Source: Halomonas cupida
Lineage (GTDB): Bacteria > Pseudomonadota > Gammaproteobacteria > Pseudomonadales > Halomonadaceae
DNA length: 64,000 nucleotides
Direction of reading: 5' to 3'
NCBI RefSeq assembly: GCF_900142755.1
Contig: NZ_FRCA01000003.1
Span: 62,001-126,000, forward strand
The notes below the pieces were generated by a model, which was not told the DNA's origin, did no database searches, and was given only the letters and a program-made list of their open reading frames with translations. The position numbers were made by a program, and so were the translations under genes. Positions within the stretch are counted from its first letter, which is position 1. Every line of letters starts with the position of its first letter. Below are positions 17,379 through 25,022 of the stretch, piece by piece.

Positions 17379-17606
17379 ATGCAGTTAGGCATTGCCTTGT
17401 ACAACGCCTTGCGTTCTGCCGATGTCTCGGATGAGAAGGCAATGGATGTCGTCAATGCCCTGGAGAGCGAGATGCAACAGCAACTAGCCACCAAGCAAGA
17501 CCTGAGCCAGCTGGAGACACGGCTGACGGTTCGTCTTGGCGGTATGATTGCCGGTTCCGTCGGCGTTCTCAGTATCGTCATGGCGTTGCTGAAGGTTTTC
17601 AGCTGA
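17379..17606 (+). CDS. Small coiled-coil, membrane-anchored ICE protein
   Basis: The 75-residue product has an amphipathic N-terminal half, a heptad-like segment (about residues 28-50, MQQQLATKQDLSQLETRLTV) and one C-terminal membrane span (about 53-73). This resembles small DUF1640/CCDC90-type bacterial proteins of unknown function. AAGGAG lies seven bases before the ATG. It is the first of a co-directional series of backbone genes, each set off by a structured leader. Function unknown. Confidence 0.7.
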   Translation: MQLGIALYNALRSADVSDEKAMDVVNALESEMQQQLATKQDLSQLETRLTVRLGGMIAGSVGVLSIVMALLKVFS

Positions 17607-17642
17607 CACAGCGCTTTCGCTTCACCGATCCTGCTTCTACTA

Positions 17643-17683
17643 CCCATCTGGGGACACATCCCCAATGGGACGGTGTGTCTCCC
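17643..17683 (+). promoter_or_regulatory. Leader element 2 (A-B-A'-B')
   Basis: CCCAT-c-TGGGG (17643-17653) pairs with CCCCAATGGG (17660-17669), ten pairs with one bulge. GGGGACAC (17650-17657) can instead pair with GTGTCtCCC (17675-17683), eight pairs with one bulge. The downstream start is 25 bases away. Confidence 0.65.
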
Positions 17684-17708
17684 GGATTTGATCCACTGGA
17701 GCATCACC

Positions 17709-18242
17709 ATGAAGAAGAATCCACTCAAAGGCTGTCGCGCCTTACTTCTCTCTGTTCTGATTCCGCTTATGTTCCCGCAGGTCATACCCGAGCCACTCCG
17801 GTGGATCTGGTTGACGCTTGTCGCCCTGGTGGTGCTAAAGCGCCTCGGGATCATCAGCTTCGGCTTCGATCGTAGCACTGGCGACGAGGATGAGACGGCT
17901 TCTTCGAAGTCCTCTGCTTCCCGTCAAGACGGCGTTTCGCATCGAGGAGAGATCGTTGCCCATGGCAGCGCTCCCTATCAGTTCGACGAGGCAAACCGCC
18001 TCAGCTACTACATCACGCTACGAACCAAGCGTGGTGACGACAGAACCGTGTGGGGTATCGATCTAAAGCGCGTAGCGCTGGAGACCCCACTGGCCGTTGG
18101 TGACACTGCCGCGCTCGAGTTTCTCGGGCGTGAAGCGGTCGTTGTCAAACAGCCAGTTCGTAATGACCAGGGGCATGTCGTGGATCACCGCAAGGTGAGC
18201 ACGCACCGCTATTCCTGGAAGGCACACGTTCTGCCGGTATAA
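17709..18242 (+). CDS. Membrane protein with a conjugative-element-associated C-terminal domain
   Basis: The 177-residue protein has two N-terminal hydrophobic segments (about residues 8-24 and 28-47), a Ser/Asp-rich linker (about 55-75) and a C-terminal domain (about 78-170). Its core GEIVAHGSAPYQFDEANRL and later YITLRT...RTVWGIDLKRV resemble a small module found at the ends of plasmid relaxases and primases. I know it only as a recurrent mobile-element domain. I chose the ATG at 17709 (GGAG upstream) rather than an earlier in-frame ATG that lies inside the leader element. Probable role in element maintenance or transfer; not assigned. Confidence 0.65.
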   Translation: MKKNPLKGCRALLLSVLIPLMFPQVIPEPLRWIWLTLVALVVLKRLGIISFGFDRSTGDEDETASSKSSASRQDGVSHRGEIVAHGSAPYQFDEANRLSYYITLRTKRGDDRTVWGIDLKRVALETPLAVGDTAALEFLGREAVVVKQPVRNDQGHVVDHRKVSTHRYSWKAHVLPV

Positions 18243-18257
18243 ACCAAGCGGTATCCA

Positions 18258-18308
18258 CCCTATGGGGAAGTTTCCTTCCCCCTGGGGCGAGGTGCTTCCC
18301 CTTTTTTT
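18258..18308 (+). promoter_or_regulatory. Leader element 3 (A-B-A'-B') ending in a T-run
   Basis: CCCtatGGGG (18258-18267) pairs with CCCCtGGGG-type sequence at 18279-18287. GGGGAAG (18264-18270) pairs with CTTCCCC at 18295-18301, which is followed by TTTTTTT. A second copy of CTTCCCC at 18275-18281 competes for the same arm. With the T-run the long-range pairing has the form of an intrinsic terminator upstream of the gene. Confidence 0.65.
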
Positions 18309-18330
18309 GTTCAAACGAAGGAGAAGCACA

Positions 18331-18738
18331 ATGACGACTGCAATGACTCAACATGCCGTTCCGCGCATCGATGTCACGACCAAGGCAATGTATCGCGGCC
18401 TGTGCCCATCAGATCGAGACCGGGACTACAGGGTCCACATGGAGCAGCCTCTTTTGAACGAGGTTGTCATGTTATCTGCCGCCACCTCAGCACATGAGCG
18501 TGTGCCTGCGGTGTTCTGGCTGGATCTCATAGACGACTTCATGGACAGCGCGAGAGAGAAACTTGCCGGTGTTCCGTCAGGCTGCCGTGCCATTGACTGT
18601 GAGGTCGAGATACACGGCAACCTTGGCGTCAGCAACTTGCCATGCTCACTGCGAGTTCATGTCGAGGTACAACGCTACTTCGGGCACCAGCAGGTGCTGG
18701 TGTTCTCTCTGGCCGGTCACAGCGTCATGGCTGCCTGA
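18331..18738 (+). CDS. Hypothetical ICE backbone protein, 135 residues
   Basis: I chose the ATG at 18331, with GAAGGAGAAG upstream; the frame is open further 5' but that part overlaps the leader element. The product is soluble with no membrane span. It contains VPAVFWLDLIDDFMDSAREKL (split by a helix break, about residues 55-75) and a C-terminal beta-rich part. No family recognised. It ends just before a clear terminator hairpin. Confidence 0.65.
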   Translation: MTTAMTQHAVPRIDVTTKAMYRGLCPSDRDRDYRVHMEQPLLNEVVMLSAATSAHERVPAVFWLDLIDDFMDSAREKLAGVPSGCRAIDCEVEIHGNLGVSNLPCSLRVHVEVQRYFGHQQVLVFSLAGHSVMAA

Positions 18739-18759
18739 CCATCCCCTTCTCCACTTGAT

Positions 18760-18782
18760 AGCCCGGTTCGCCGGGCTTTTCT
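18760..18782 (+). terminator. Intrinsic terminator
   Basis: AGCCCGG-TTCG-CCGGGCT followed by TTTTC, 22 bases after the preceding stop codon. Confidence 0.85.
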
Positions 18783-18790
18783 CACCTACC

Positions 18791-18832
18791 CGACCGGGAT
18801 GCGCTCCCGGTGGGGGCCGCTCGGTCGTCATC
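18791..18832 (+). promoter_or_regulatory. Variant structured leader before ardC
   Basis: ACCGGGA (18793-18799) pairs with TCCCGGT (18805-18811). CGACCG (18791-18796) could also pair with CGGTCG (18822-18827). Unlike the other leaders the third arm matches the 5' rather than the 3' half of arm 1, giving a nested arrangement. Confidence 0.45.
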
Positions 18833-18846
18833 TTGAGGATCTGACG

Positions 18847-20001
18847 ATGGCCGATATCTATCAGGCAATCACTGACCGGATTCTGGAAAGTCTTGAGCAG
18901 GGAGTCCTACCCGGCGTCGGGAGGCCCTGGGATCCGTCCAGTCGAACGCCCCTCATTCCCTGCAATGCGGTTTCCGGGCGTCAATACAACGGCATCAATG
19001 TGCCATTGCTCTGGGACATGGCCGACAAGCGCGGCTTTTCTCAAGATCGCTGGCTGACCTTTCGCCAAGCGAAGGAAGCCGGAGGCACGGTACGCAAGGG
19101 CGAAAGAAGTACCCTTGCCTGTTTCTACAAACCCATGAAGCGGGAGATCGTCGACGACGCCGGCGATCCCGTCTTGGACGAGGAAGGCAACCCTAAGGAG
19201 AAGCACTTCGCTATCCTGCGGGGGTTCAACCTCTTCAACATCGACCAGTGCGATGGACTTCCAGATGAAGTTACGAACCCGCCTGCAACCACGATTGAGG
19301 GATTCAAGAGCGTGGATGCGCTCGATGACTTCATCGATGGCTGTGGCATCAAGGTCGTGCACTCACTGGATCGTGATGTTGCTGGCTATTACCCCAAACA
19401 GGACCGTGTGCTGCTGCCGGCAAAGGAGCGGTTTCATGACGCCGAGGGGTATTACAGCGTCGCACTGCATGAACTCACGCACGCCACCGGGCACGAGTCA
19501 CGCCTGGCGCGTGCCGGTATCACCGATCCCGACACGAAGTTTGGCTCGCCAAAGTACGCGCTCGAGGAGCTGGTCGCACAGCTGGGTAGCGCGTTTCTGT
19601 GCGGGCACTTCGGGATCCGGAACGACGCTTTCGATACCGCCTACATCGCCAGCTGGATTCAGGCGTTGAGGGACGACAAGAGAGCCATATTTCGGGCCAC
19701 CGGTGCGGCACGCCTGGCAGCGGAGTTCCTGAAGCAAGCGCACCAGGAAAACCGTGCTTCGGCATCCACTGACCAACCGCAGCAGGAGAGCGCCAAGGCA
19801 ATGCCGACGCGCCGACCCAGGGCGGATGATCAGGACATTGAACTGTTCGGCCATCAGTGGCCACTGGGCGATAGCGTCAAGCTGGACCCCACGGTCGACC
19901 GGGGGACTTTCCGGGCTCAGGTATCGCGCCTGAAGCAGCTCGGATATCAGTTCGATGCCAGATCACAGACCTGGAACTACGCGGCTGTTGCAGCCGCCTG
20001 A
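18847..20001 (+). CDS. ardC: ArdC-family antirestriction protein
   Basis: The 384-residue product has an N-terminal ssDNA-binding-like domain (about 5-130) beginning MADIYQAITDRILESLEQG, with PCNAVSGRQYNGINVPLLW, which is characteristic of the family. A zincin metallopeptidase domain follows, with active-site motif HELTHATGH (about 207-215) and a later Glu in YALEELVAQLGSAFLC. The C-terminal 60 residues (about 320-384) hold an extra basic module after a Ser/Gln-rich linker. ArdC proteins protect incoming conjugative DNA from restriction, and the N-terminal domain binds single strands. I chose the ATG at 18847, with GAGGA upstream. The position in the ICE backbone fits early expression after transfer. 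Confidence 0.9.
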   Translation: MADIYQAITDRILESLEQGVLPGVGRPWDPSSRTPLIPCNAVSGRQYNGINVPLLWDMADKRGFSQDRWLTFRQAKEAGGTVRKGERSTLACFYKPMKREIVDDAGDPVLDEEGNPKEKHFAILRGFNLFNIDQCDGLPDEVTNPPATTIEGFKSVDALDDFIDGCGIKVVHSLDRDVAGYYPKQDRVLLPAKERFHDAEGYYSVALHELTHATGHESRLARAGITDPDTKFGSPKYALEELVAQLGSAFLCGHFGIRNDAFDTAYIASWIQALRDDKRAIFRATGAARLAAEFLKQAHQENRASASTDQPQQESAKAMPTRRPRADDQDIELFGHQWPLGDSVKLDPTVDRGTFRAQVSRLKQLGYQFDARSQTWNYAAVAAA

Positions 20002-20024
20002 GCTTTTCAACAAGGAGGTAGTTG

Positions 20025-20243
20025 ATGACTCCCACGCTCGACAAACCTGTTGGCCACCTCGCCTATCGCGATCTTGGCCTCCCGTTGCCCGTCACTGTTC
20101 TACGGATCGGTGCCGGCTACTACCTGGGCACGCTTAACGATGAAGGCCCCGTCTCGCGCGAGTCGGCGGAATACTTCACAACGCACGACCAGGCTCTGCA
20201 GGCGTTGGCCAGCGGCAGTTGGACTCAGCGACTGTATGCCTGA
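20025..20243 (+). CDS. Small hypothetical protein, 72 residues
   Basis: AAGGAGG lies six bases before the ATG; a TTG three bases earlier is in frame but less likely. The product is soluble and contains GAGYYLGTLNDEGPVSRESAEYF (broken by turns), which resembles small orphan ICE proteins without known domains. It follows ardC by 23 bases and is probably co-transcribed with it. There is no structured leader before this gene. Confidence 0.6.
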   Translation: MTPTLDKPVGHLAYRDLGLPLPVTVLRIGAGYYLGTLNDEGPVSRESAEYFTTHDQALQALASGSWTQRLYA

Positions 20244-20266
20244 CTGACTACCTGACCGAAAGGTCA

Positions 20267-20308
20267 TTCCCCTACGGGCGATTTCATCCCGTTGGGGATG
20301 GATCGCCC
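20267..20308 (+). promoter_or_regulatory. Leader element 4 (A-B-A'-B')
   Basis: TCCCC..CGGG (20268-20278) pairs with CCCG..GGGGA (20288-20298) with one mismatch. GGGCGAT (20276-20282) can pair with ATCGCCC (20302-20308). The gene start is 25 bases downstream. Confidence 0.65.
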
Positions 20309-20333
20309 ATCAACAACATGATGGAGACGAGCA

Positions 20334-20612
20334 ATGTCAGTGACTAAATCCATGGATCCCATGTTCTCGGCACTCACCGAAGCGCAGCTGCGAATGATTG
20401 AGGACCAGCTATCCAACAACGAGTCCTCGACCGACGAGGAGTTGTTCGAGTTCTTCATCGAAGAAGGCATACCGGTGACGCCGGCGCGAGAGGCTGTATC
20501 CCTTCGCGACGACTACCTGGCCCGGATCTTCGAAGAGGGCTACACGCCGATACGTGCTGGTGAGAATGCACGTTTCTATGACCCGCAAGCACGGCAGTTC
20601 AAGCGGATCTGA
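20334..20612 (+). CDS. Small acidic hypothetical protein, 92 residues
   Basis: The product is acidic and helical, with a run of Glu/Asp (STDEELFEFFIEEGIP, about 31-46) and a C-terminal tail FYDPQARQFKRI. GGAGACGAGC precedes the ATG. There is no membrane span or known domain. It sits in the co-directional ICE backbone series between two structured leaders. Function unknown. Confidence 0.6.
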   Translation: MSVTKSMDPMFSALTEAQLRMIEDQLSNNESSTDEELFEFFIEEGIPVTPAREAVSLRDDYLARIFEEGYTPIRAGENARFYDPQARQFKRI

Positions 20613-20624
20613 TCACATTCACTT

Positions 20625-20669
20625 CCCCGAGGGGCGACGCTTGCCCCTCGGGGGTAGCTCGCCCCTTTT
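20625..20669 (+). promoter_or_regulatory. Leader element 5 (A-B-A'-B') ending in a T-run
   Basis: CCCCGAGGGGC (20625-20635) pairs perfectly with GCCCCTCGGGG (20643-20653), 11 pairs. GGGGCGA (20631-20637) can instead pair with TCGCCCC (20659-20665), which is followed by TTTT. The gene start is 23 bases further on. Confidence 0.7.
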
Positions 20670-20688
20670 CCTTATTACGGAGGCGAGC

Positions 20689-21282
20689 ATGACGACTCAA
20701 CCCCGGCTCCGGCGCCTCGAGGAGGCCCCGGAGCTTTTTCTGGACAGCTATGTCGCCGATAGCGACAGCGCAGTGTTCCTATCCCTCTGGGGACGGGATA
20801 CCGCGATCCATGAGTTGATGGCCAAGCTGACGTTGTCGATTGGCGAAGGCGGCCTGGACAGTTTGACCTTGATGGGAGAGCGGCAAGTCCGGTTGCACTT
20901 GAACCGCGACCGACTAGGTAAGCGCACCACGCGGACCTATCGACAAACGCGATTCGGCAGTCTGCTGAACCTCTGGCTGTTCGATCAGCGCTGCCAGGAG
21001 CCCGACCGGGCCAATCGGCAGTGCTATGCCATCTTCAACGAAAGAGATTCCCAGCAAGACAAGAGCGCGATGCTCTGGGCGCGACTGCGGGATCTGGCGG
21101 CATATCCGCTCCTGGATCACTGGCGACCGACGATCGCTCAGCTGCTCCTCGAGCATGAAGCCATCCGCCTGCTCGACCAGACGTCCGAGCGTCTGTCCGG
21201 CGTCTGGATCGACCTTTCGCTGCCTTCAGTGCAGGAGGCGATCGGCCAACGTATCCACTCCGGCGAACTCGCCATTCAATGA
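20689..21282 (+). CDS. Hypothetical ICE backbone protein, 197 residues
   Basis: The ATG at 20689 follows GGAGG; an earlier in-frame start lies in the leader hairpin and is rejected. The protein is soluble, arginine-rich in the middle (RLGKRTTRTYRQTRFGSLL, about 78-96), and helical toward the C-terminus. It has no motif I recognise. Sixteen bases separate it from the methyltransferase gene, so the two are one transcription unit. Similar proteins accompany DUF6094 methyltransferases in ICE backbones, from memory. Confidence 0.65.
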   Translation: MTTQPRLRRLEEAPELFLDSYVADSDSAVFLSLWGRDTAIHELMAKLTLSIGEGGLDSLTLMGERQVRLHLNRDRLGKRTTRTYRQTRFGSLLNLWLFDQRCQEPDRANRQCYAIFNERDSQQDKSAMLWARLRDLAAYPLLDHWRPTIAQLLLEHEAIRLLDQTSERLSGVWIDLSLPSVQEAIGQRIHSGELAIQ

Positions 21283-21297
21283 ACCCAGGAGGCCACC

Positions 21298-22464
21298 ATG
21301 GCGCTGATGTTTCCACGGTTGGCGAGAAACTTCGCCAAGAACGGCTATTACCCAACCGATGAGGCCACGCTCGAGCGTGTGTTGAATGCGCTGGATGCGT
21401 CGCACGACCAACGTGTGCGAATCCTCGATCCCTGCGCCGGCGAAGGCATGGCGATCCTGGAAACTGCGCATCGCCTGGGCCGGGAGAGAACCGATGCCTA
21501 TGGCATCGAATTCGACCTCGAGCGAGCCCGACACATGCAGCGCGTCGTGGATGTAGGGATCCAGTCGGATTTGATGGATACCGTCATATCCCCACGATCG
21601 TTCGGGTTGCTGTTCTTCAATCCCCCCTATGGCGACCTCGTTGGCGAGACCGGCGGCAGCAAGGGTTATGCCGGCAAGGGGCGACAGCGGCTGGAGAAGC
21701 TGTTCTACCAGCGGTCAGTGCATCTTCTGCAATACGGTGGGGTGATGGTCATGATCGTGCCGGGGTATGTGTTCGATGACGAGCTATCGAACTGGGTTGC
21801 CCAGCATTTCGATCGCGTCAGCATCTACCGGGCTGCCGTGGACACGTTCCAGCAGGTGATCGTGTTCGGAGTGCGCACCAAGCGCAATGCACTACTGGCC
21901 AACAGCAAGACGAAAGAGGTCAAAACGCTGTTACAGGGTATCGGCTCGAAGGACATCGAGCCGGACATCCTGCCGGAATACTGGAGCAGCGAATCCTACG
22001 ATGTACCGCCGGCTTCGAGTAGCACGCCGCACTGCTATCGCGTGTCGCTGGAACCCGAGCAGTTGGAGCAGGAAATGGACCGTCTCGGCGGCCTATGGCC
22101 TGACTTCAACCTCGCGTTCTGGACGGATGGCGTCACGCAAAGACGTCCGCTGTGTCAGCTGTCCAGCTGGCACCTCGCACTGTCACTGGCAGCGGGAGGC
22201 ATATCGGGCATCGTGACCTCGAGGTCGGGGCGTCAACTGGTCGTGAAGGGAGATACCTTCAAGGAGAAAGCTGCGAAGGTCGAGTTTGAGGAGGACGCCG
22301 ACGGCAACATCACCGAGCGTCGCATTCTGACTGACCGCTTCGTGCCGGCCATCATGGCCTGGGACGTGACGCAGGGCTCTCCGGAGCGAGGCAAGCTATT
22401 CAAGATCACATCGACGCCGGCAAACGTGCCAGTGACTGAAACCGCCGACACCGAGTCGGCATAA
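21298..22464 (+). CDS. DUF6094-type class I methyltransferase of the ICE backbone
   Basis: The 388-residue protein has the SAM-binding motif ILDPCAGEGMAILETAHRL (about 42-60) and the amino-methyltransferase motif LLFFNPPYGD (about 102-111). The NPPY tetrad is typical of N6-adenine or related DNA/RNA methylases. The middle (VMVMIVPGYVFDDELSNWV) completes the Rossmann core, and the C-terminal third (about 230-388) is family-specific. It may methylate the element's own DNA or host RNA; the substrate is not known. GGAGG lies seven bases before the ATG. It is followed by a leader element and the helicase gene, a usual pair in these elements. Confidence 0.8.
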   Translation: MALMFPRLARNFAKNGYYPTDEATLERVLNALDASHDQRVRILDPCAGEGMAILETAHRLGRERTDAYGIEFDLERARHMQRVVDVGIQSDLMDTVISPRSFGLLFFNPPYGDLVGETGGSKGYAGKGRQRLEKLFYQRSVHLLQYGGVMVMIVPGYVFDDELSNWVAQHFDRVSIYRAAVDTFQQVIVFGVRTKRNALLANSKTKEVKTLLQGIGSKDIEPDILPEYWSSESYDVPPASSSTPHCYRVSLEPEQLEQEMDRLGGLWPDFNLAFWTDGVTQRRPLCQLSSWHLALSLAAGGISGIVTSRSGRQLVVKGDTFKEKAAKVEFEEDADGNITERRILTDRFVPAIMAWDVTQGSPERGKLFKITSTPANVPVTETADTESA

Positions 22465-22493
22465 CCACTAACCCCGATCGCCACGGCGATCTT

Positions 22494-22545
22494 CCCTCTA
22501 TGGGCAGCAACACCGCCCATAGAGGGGCGTGTTCTGCCCATTTTT
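22494..22545 (+). promoter_or_regulatory. Leader element 6 (A-B-A'-B') ending in a T-run
   Basis: CCCTCTATGGGC (22494-22505) pairs perfectly with GCCCATAGAGGG (22515-22526), 12 pairs. ATGGGCAG (22500-22507) pairs perfectly with CTGCCCAT (22534-22541), followed by a run of T. The start codon is 17 bases after the third arm. This is the clearest of the six. Confidence 0.75.
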
Positions 22546-22558
22546 CAAGGAGATGGTC

Positions 22559-24784
22559 ATGAACATGCCATGCACGACACCGGAAAGCGTCATCCCACTC
22601 AACGATTTCATCGATGAGTTCGGCGACGGGCTTCTGGATACGCTCAACCATACCCACCCCCCGGTTTACGACGGTCGGGGGAACCCGGGTCGCCAGGCGG
22701 TGATGGACTCATTGGCGCGAAAGCCGTTCCCGGCACAGGCCGATGTCGTTCAGGCGATATCGGCCTTGTTGCTGGATCAGAACGAGCGTGCCGGCATCAT
22801 CAACGCCGAGATGGGTACCGGCAAGACGATGATGGCGATCGCCGTCGCTGCCGTGATGGCGAATGAAGGTTATCGCCGGTCGTTGATCGTCTCGCCGCCA
22901 CACCTGGTCTACAAGTGGCGACGCGAGATCCTCGAGACGATACCCGAGGCGCGGGTCTGGGTACTCAACGGCCCGGACACACTGGCGAAACTGCTCAAGC
23001 TGCGCGAGCAGCTGGGACAGCCCAGTGATGGCCGGCCGGAGTTCTTTGTGCTGGGACGTGTGCGGATGCGAATGGGGTTTCACTGGATCCCGGTGGCCAC
23101 CCCAAAGCGTACGCTGGATGGACGCTTCGCGGCGTGCCCGGACTGCGGCGGTATGATCCACGACAGCGATAACGAGCCGATCAGGTTCGAGTTGTTTCAG
23201 CAGACCGAACGTCAGCAGCGATGCGAAGAATGCGGTGGCCAGCTCTGGACACTCATACGACAGCGGCAACCCGAAGGGGGGGCCCGCCGTCGTTCGGTGC
23301 TCAAGGCGCTGCAACGCATTCCGACCATCGGCAAGGTGACATCGGAGAAGCTGATCGACCAGTTCGGGGAGGCATTTCTCTCGTCGATGCTGGCCGACAA
23401 CGTGCACGAGTTCATCAACCTGATGGACGAGAACGGCGACCTGGTGTTCAACGATCGACAAGCGACGAGAATGGAGCGGGCGATGGCCAACATCGAATTC
23501 GGCTTCGGTGAGGGCGGTTTTCAGCCGAGCGAGTTCGTGAAGCGCTATCTTCCTGATCAGTTCTTCGACCTGCTGATCGTCGACGAGGGGCATGAGTACA
23601 AGAACGCGGGATCGGCACAGGGCCAGGCCATGGGCGTTCTGGCAGCAAAGGCACGCAAGACGCTTCTGCTGACCGGCACGCTGATGGGTGGCTATGCCGA
23701 CGACCTGTTCTATTTGCTCTTTCGGGTTCTGACGCCGGTGATGATCGAGGACGGCTACCGTCCCCAGCGCAATTCGCTGGGGGCTGCGTCCATGGCCTTC
23801 ATGCGGGAACATGGCATTCTAAAGGACATCTACTCCGAGCGTGAGGGCATTGGACACAAGACGGCGAAGGGTCGGAAAACGTCGGTGCGCACGGTCAAGG
23901 CACCGGGGTTCGGGCCGAAGGGCATACTGCGCTATGTGTTGCCCTTTACGGTGTTCCTCAAGCTCCAGGACATCGGTGGTGATGTACTTCCGCCGTATGA
24001 CGAGGAGTTTGTAGAAGTGCCGATGTCGTCAGACCAGGCCAATGCCTATGACAGGCTCTCCCGGGAGCTGACACAGGCGCTCAAGGAAGCACTGGCACGC
24101 AAGGACACCACCTTGTTGGGTGTGGTGCTCAATGTGCTTCTGGCGTGGCCTGATTGCTGTTTCCGGCCTGAGACGGTCAAACACCCGCGATCGCGGGATT
24201 TGATCAACTTCACCAAGTCGATCTTTGATGACGAGTCGACGATGCCCAAGGAGGACGAGCTGGTCGAGCTATGTCGGTCGGAGAAGGCTGAGGGTCGTAA
24301 GGTCCTGGTCTACTCCACCTATACCGGCAAGCGTGACACGACGAGCCGCTTGAAGCGCGTCCTCGAGCAGGCAGGGTTGAAAGTGGCCGTGCTGCGCTCG
24401 AGCGTCGACACCAGTCGGCGGGAAGACTGGATCGCGGATCAGGTCGAGAAGGGGATCGATGTGCTGATCACCAACCCCGAATTGGTGAAGACGGGCCTCG
24501 ATCTACTCGACTTTCCGACGATCGCCTTCATGCAGACGGGCTGGAACGTCTACACACTCCAGCAGGCGGCGCGTCGATCGTGGCGAATCGGTCAGCACCG
24601 GGCGGTGCGTGTGATCTTCTTCGGCTACGCCGAGACATCACAGATCGCCTGTCTGCGGCTGATGGCCAGCAAGATCGCCGTAGCGCAGAGCACGTCCGGG
24701 GACATCCCTAAGTCAGGGCTCGATTCGCTCAACAGCGATGGCGAGTCAGTCGAAATGGAGCTGGCCCGTCAGCTGGTCGCTTGA
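22559..24784 (+). CDS. SNF2-like DEAD/DEAH-box helicase of the ICE backbone
   Basis: The protein is 741 residues from the ATG at 22559, six bases after AAGGAG; an in-frame GTG at 22529 lies within the leader. Domain 1 has Walker A NAEMGTGKTMMAIAVA (about 82-97) and Walker B LLIVDEGHEYKN (about 340), with motif III LLLTGTLMGG. A cysteine set (CPDCGG and CEECGG, about 198-232) suggests a zinc ribbon inserted in domain 1. Domain 2 has motif VI QQAARRSWRIGQHRAVRV near 680. This is the double-stranded DNA translocase pattern of SNF2 enzymes. It is a regular backbone gene of MobH/MPF-G-type ICEs; probable role in element DNA processing or replication. Confidence 0.82.
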   Translation: MNMPCTTPESVIPLNDFIDEFGDGLLDTLNHTHPPVYDGRGNPGRQAVMDSLARKPFPAQADVVQAISALLLDQNERAGIINAEMGTGKTMMAIAVAAVMANEGYRRSLIVSPPHLVYKWRREILETIPEARVWVLNGPDTLAKLLKLREQLGQPSDGRPEFFVLGRVRMRMGFHWIPVATPKRTLDGRFAACPDCGGMIHDSDNEPIRFELFQQTERQQRCEECGGQLWTLIRQRQPEGGARRRSVLKALQRIPTIGKVTSEKLIDQFGEAFLSSMLADNVHEFINLMDENGDLVFNDRQATRMERAMANIEFGFGEGGFQPSEFVKRYLPDQFFDLLIVDEGHEYKNAGSAQGQAMGVLAAKARKTLLLTGTLMGGYADDLFYLLFRVLTPVMIEDGYRPQRNSLGAASMAFMREHGILKDIYSEREGIGHKTAKGRKTSVRTVKAPGFGPKGILRYVLPFTVFLKLQDIGGDVLPPYDEEFVEVPMSSDQANAYDRLSRELTQALKEALARKDTTLLGVVLNVLLAWPDCCFRPETVKHPRSRDLINFTKSIFDDESTMPKEDELVELCRSEKAEGRKVLVYSTYTGKRDTTSRLKRVLEQAGLKVAVLRSSVDTSRREDWIADQVEKGIDVLITNPELVKTGLDLLDFPTIAFMQTGWNVYTLQQAARRSWRIGQHRAVRVIFFGYAETSQIACLRLMASKIAVAQSTSGDIPKSGLDSLNSDGESVEMELARQLVA

Positions 24785-24806
24785 GGCTTCATTCACTTCA
24801 ACCTAA

Positions 24807-24827
24807 CCCCTCTTCGGAGGGGTTTTC
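24807..24827 (+). terminator. Intrinsic terminator after the helicase gene
   Basis: CCCCTC-TTCG-GAGGGG followed by TTTTCT, 22 bases after the stop codon. It marks the end of the backbone block and the start of the sulfide cargo. Confidence 0.85.
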
Positions 24828-24964
24828 TGTTTGAACGGCGTATAGGAATAAGGCAGATATCCAGTTCTCGTCTGGTTGTTGAATTTGCTTGTCCCTAGCA
24901 AATGAAGCTTATGCGCTAAGAACATAGAAAAACCTTCGTAGTTATTAGGTATATTCAAAAAAGA

Positions 24965-24976
24965 TCTAACGTTAGA
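24965..24976. promoter_or_regulatory. 12-bp palindrome, possible operator of the sulfide operon
   Basis: TCTAACGTTAGA is a perfect palindrome 46 bases before the persulfide dioxygenase start, in an AT-rich promoter-like stretch. Sulfide operons are often controlled by BigR/SqrR-type or FisR-type regulators, but none is encoded in the window. Confidence 0.4.
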
Positions 24977-25022
24977 ATAATTTCTAAGCTACTCTGAAGG
25001 CATGTTCTTTCAAGGAGCCCTC

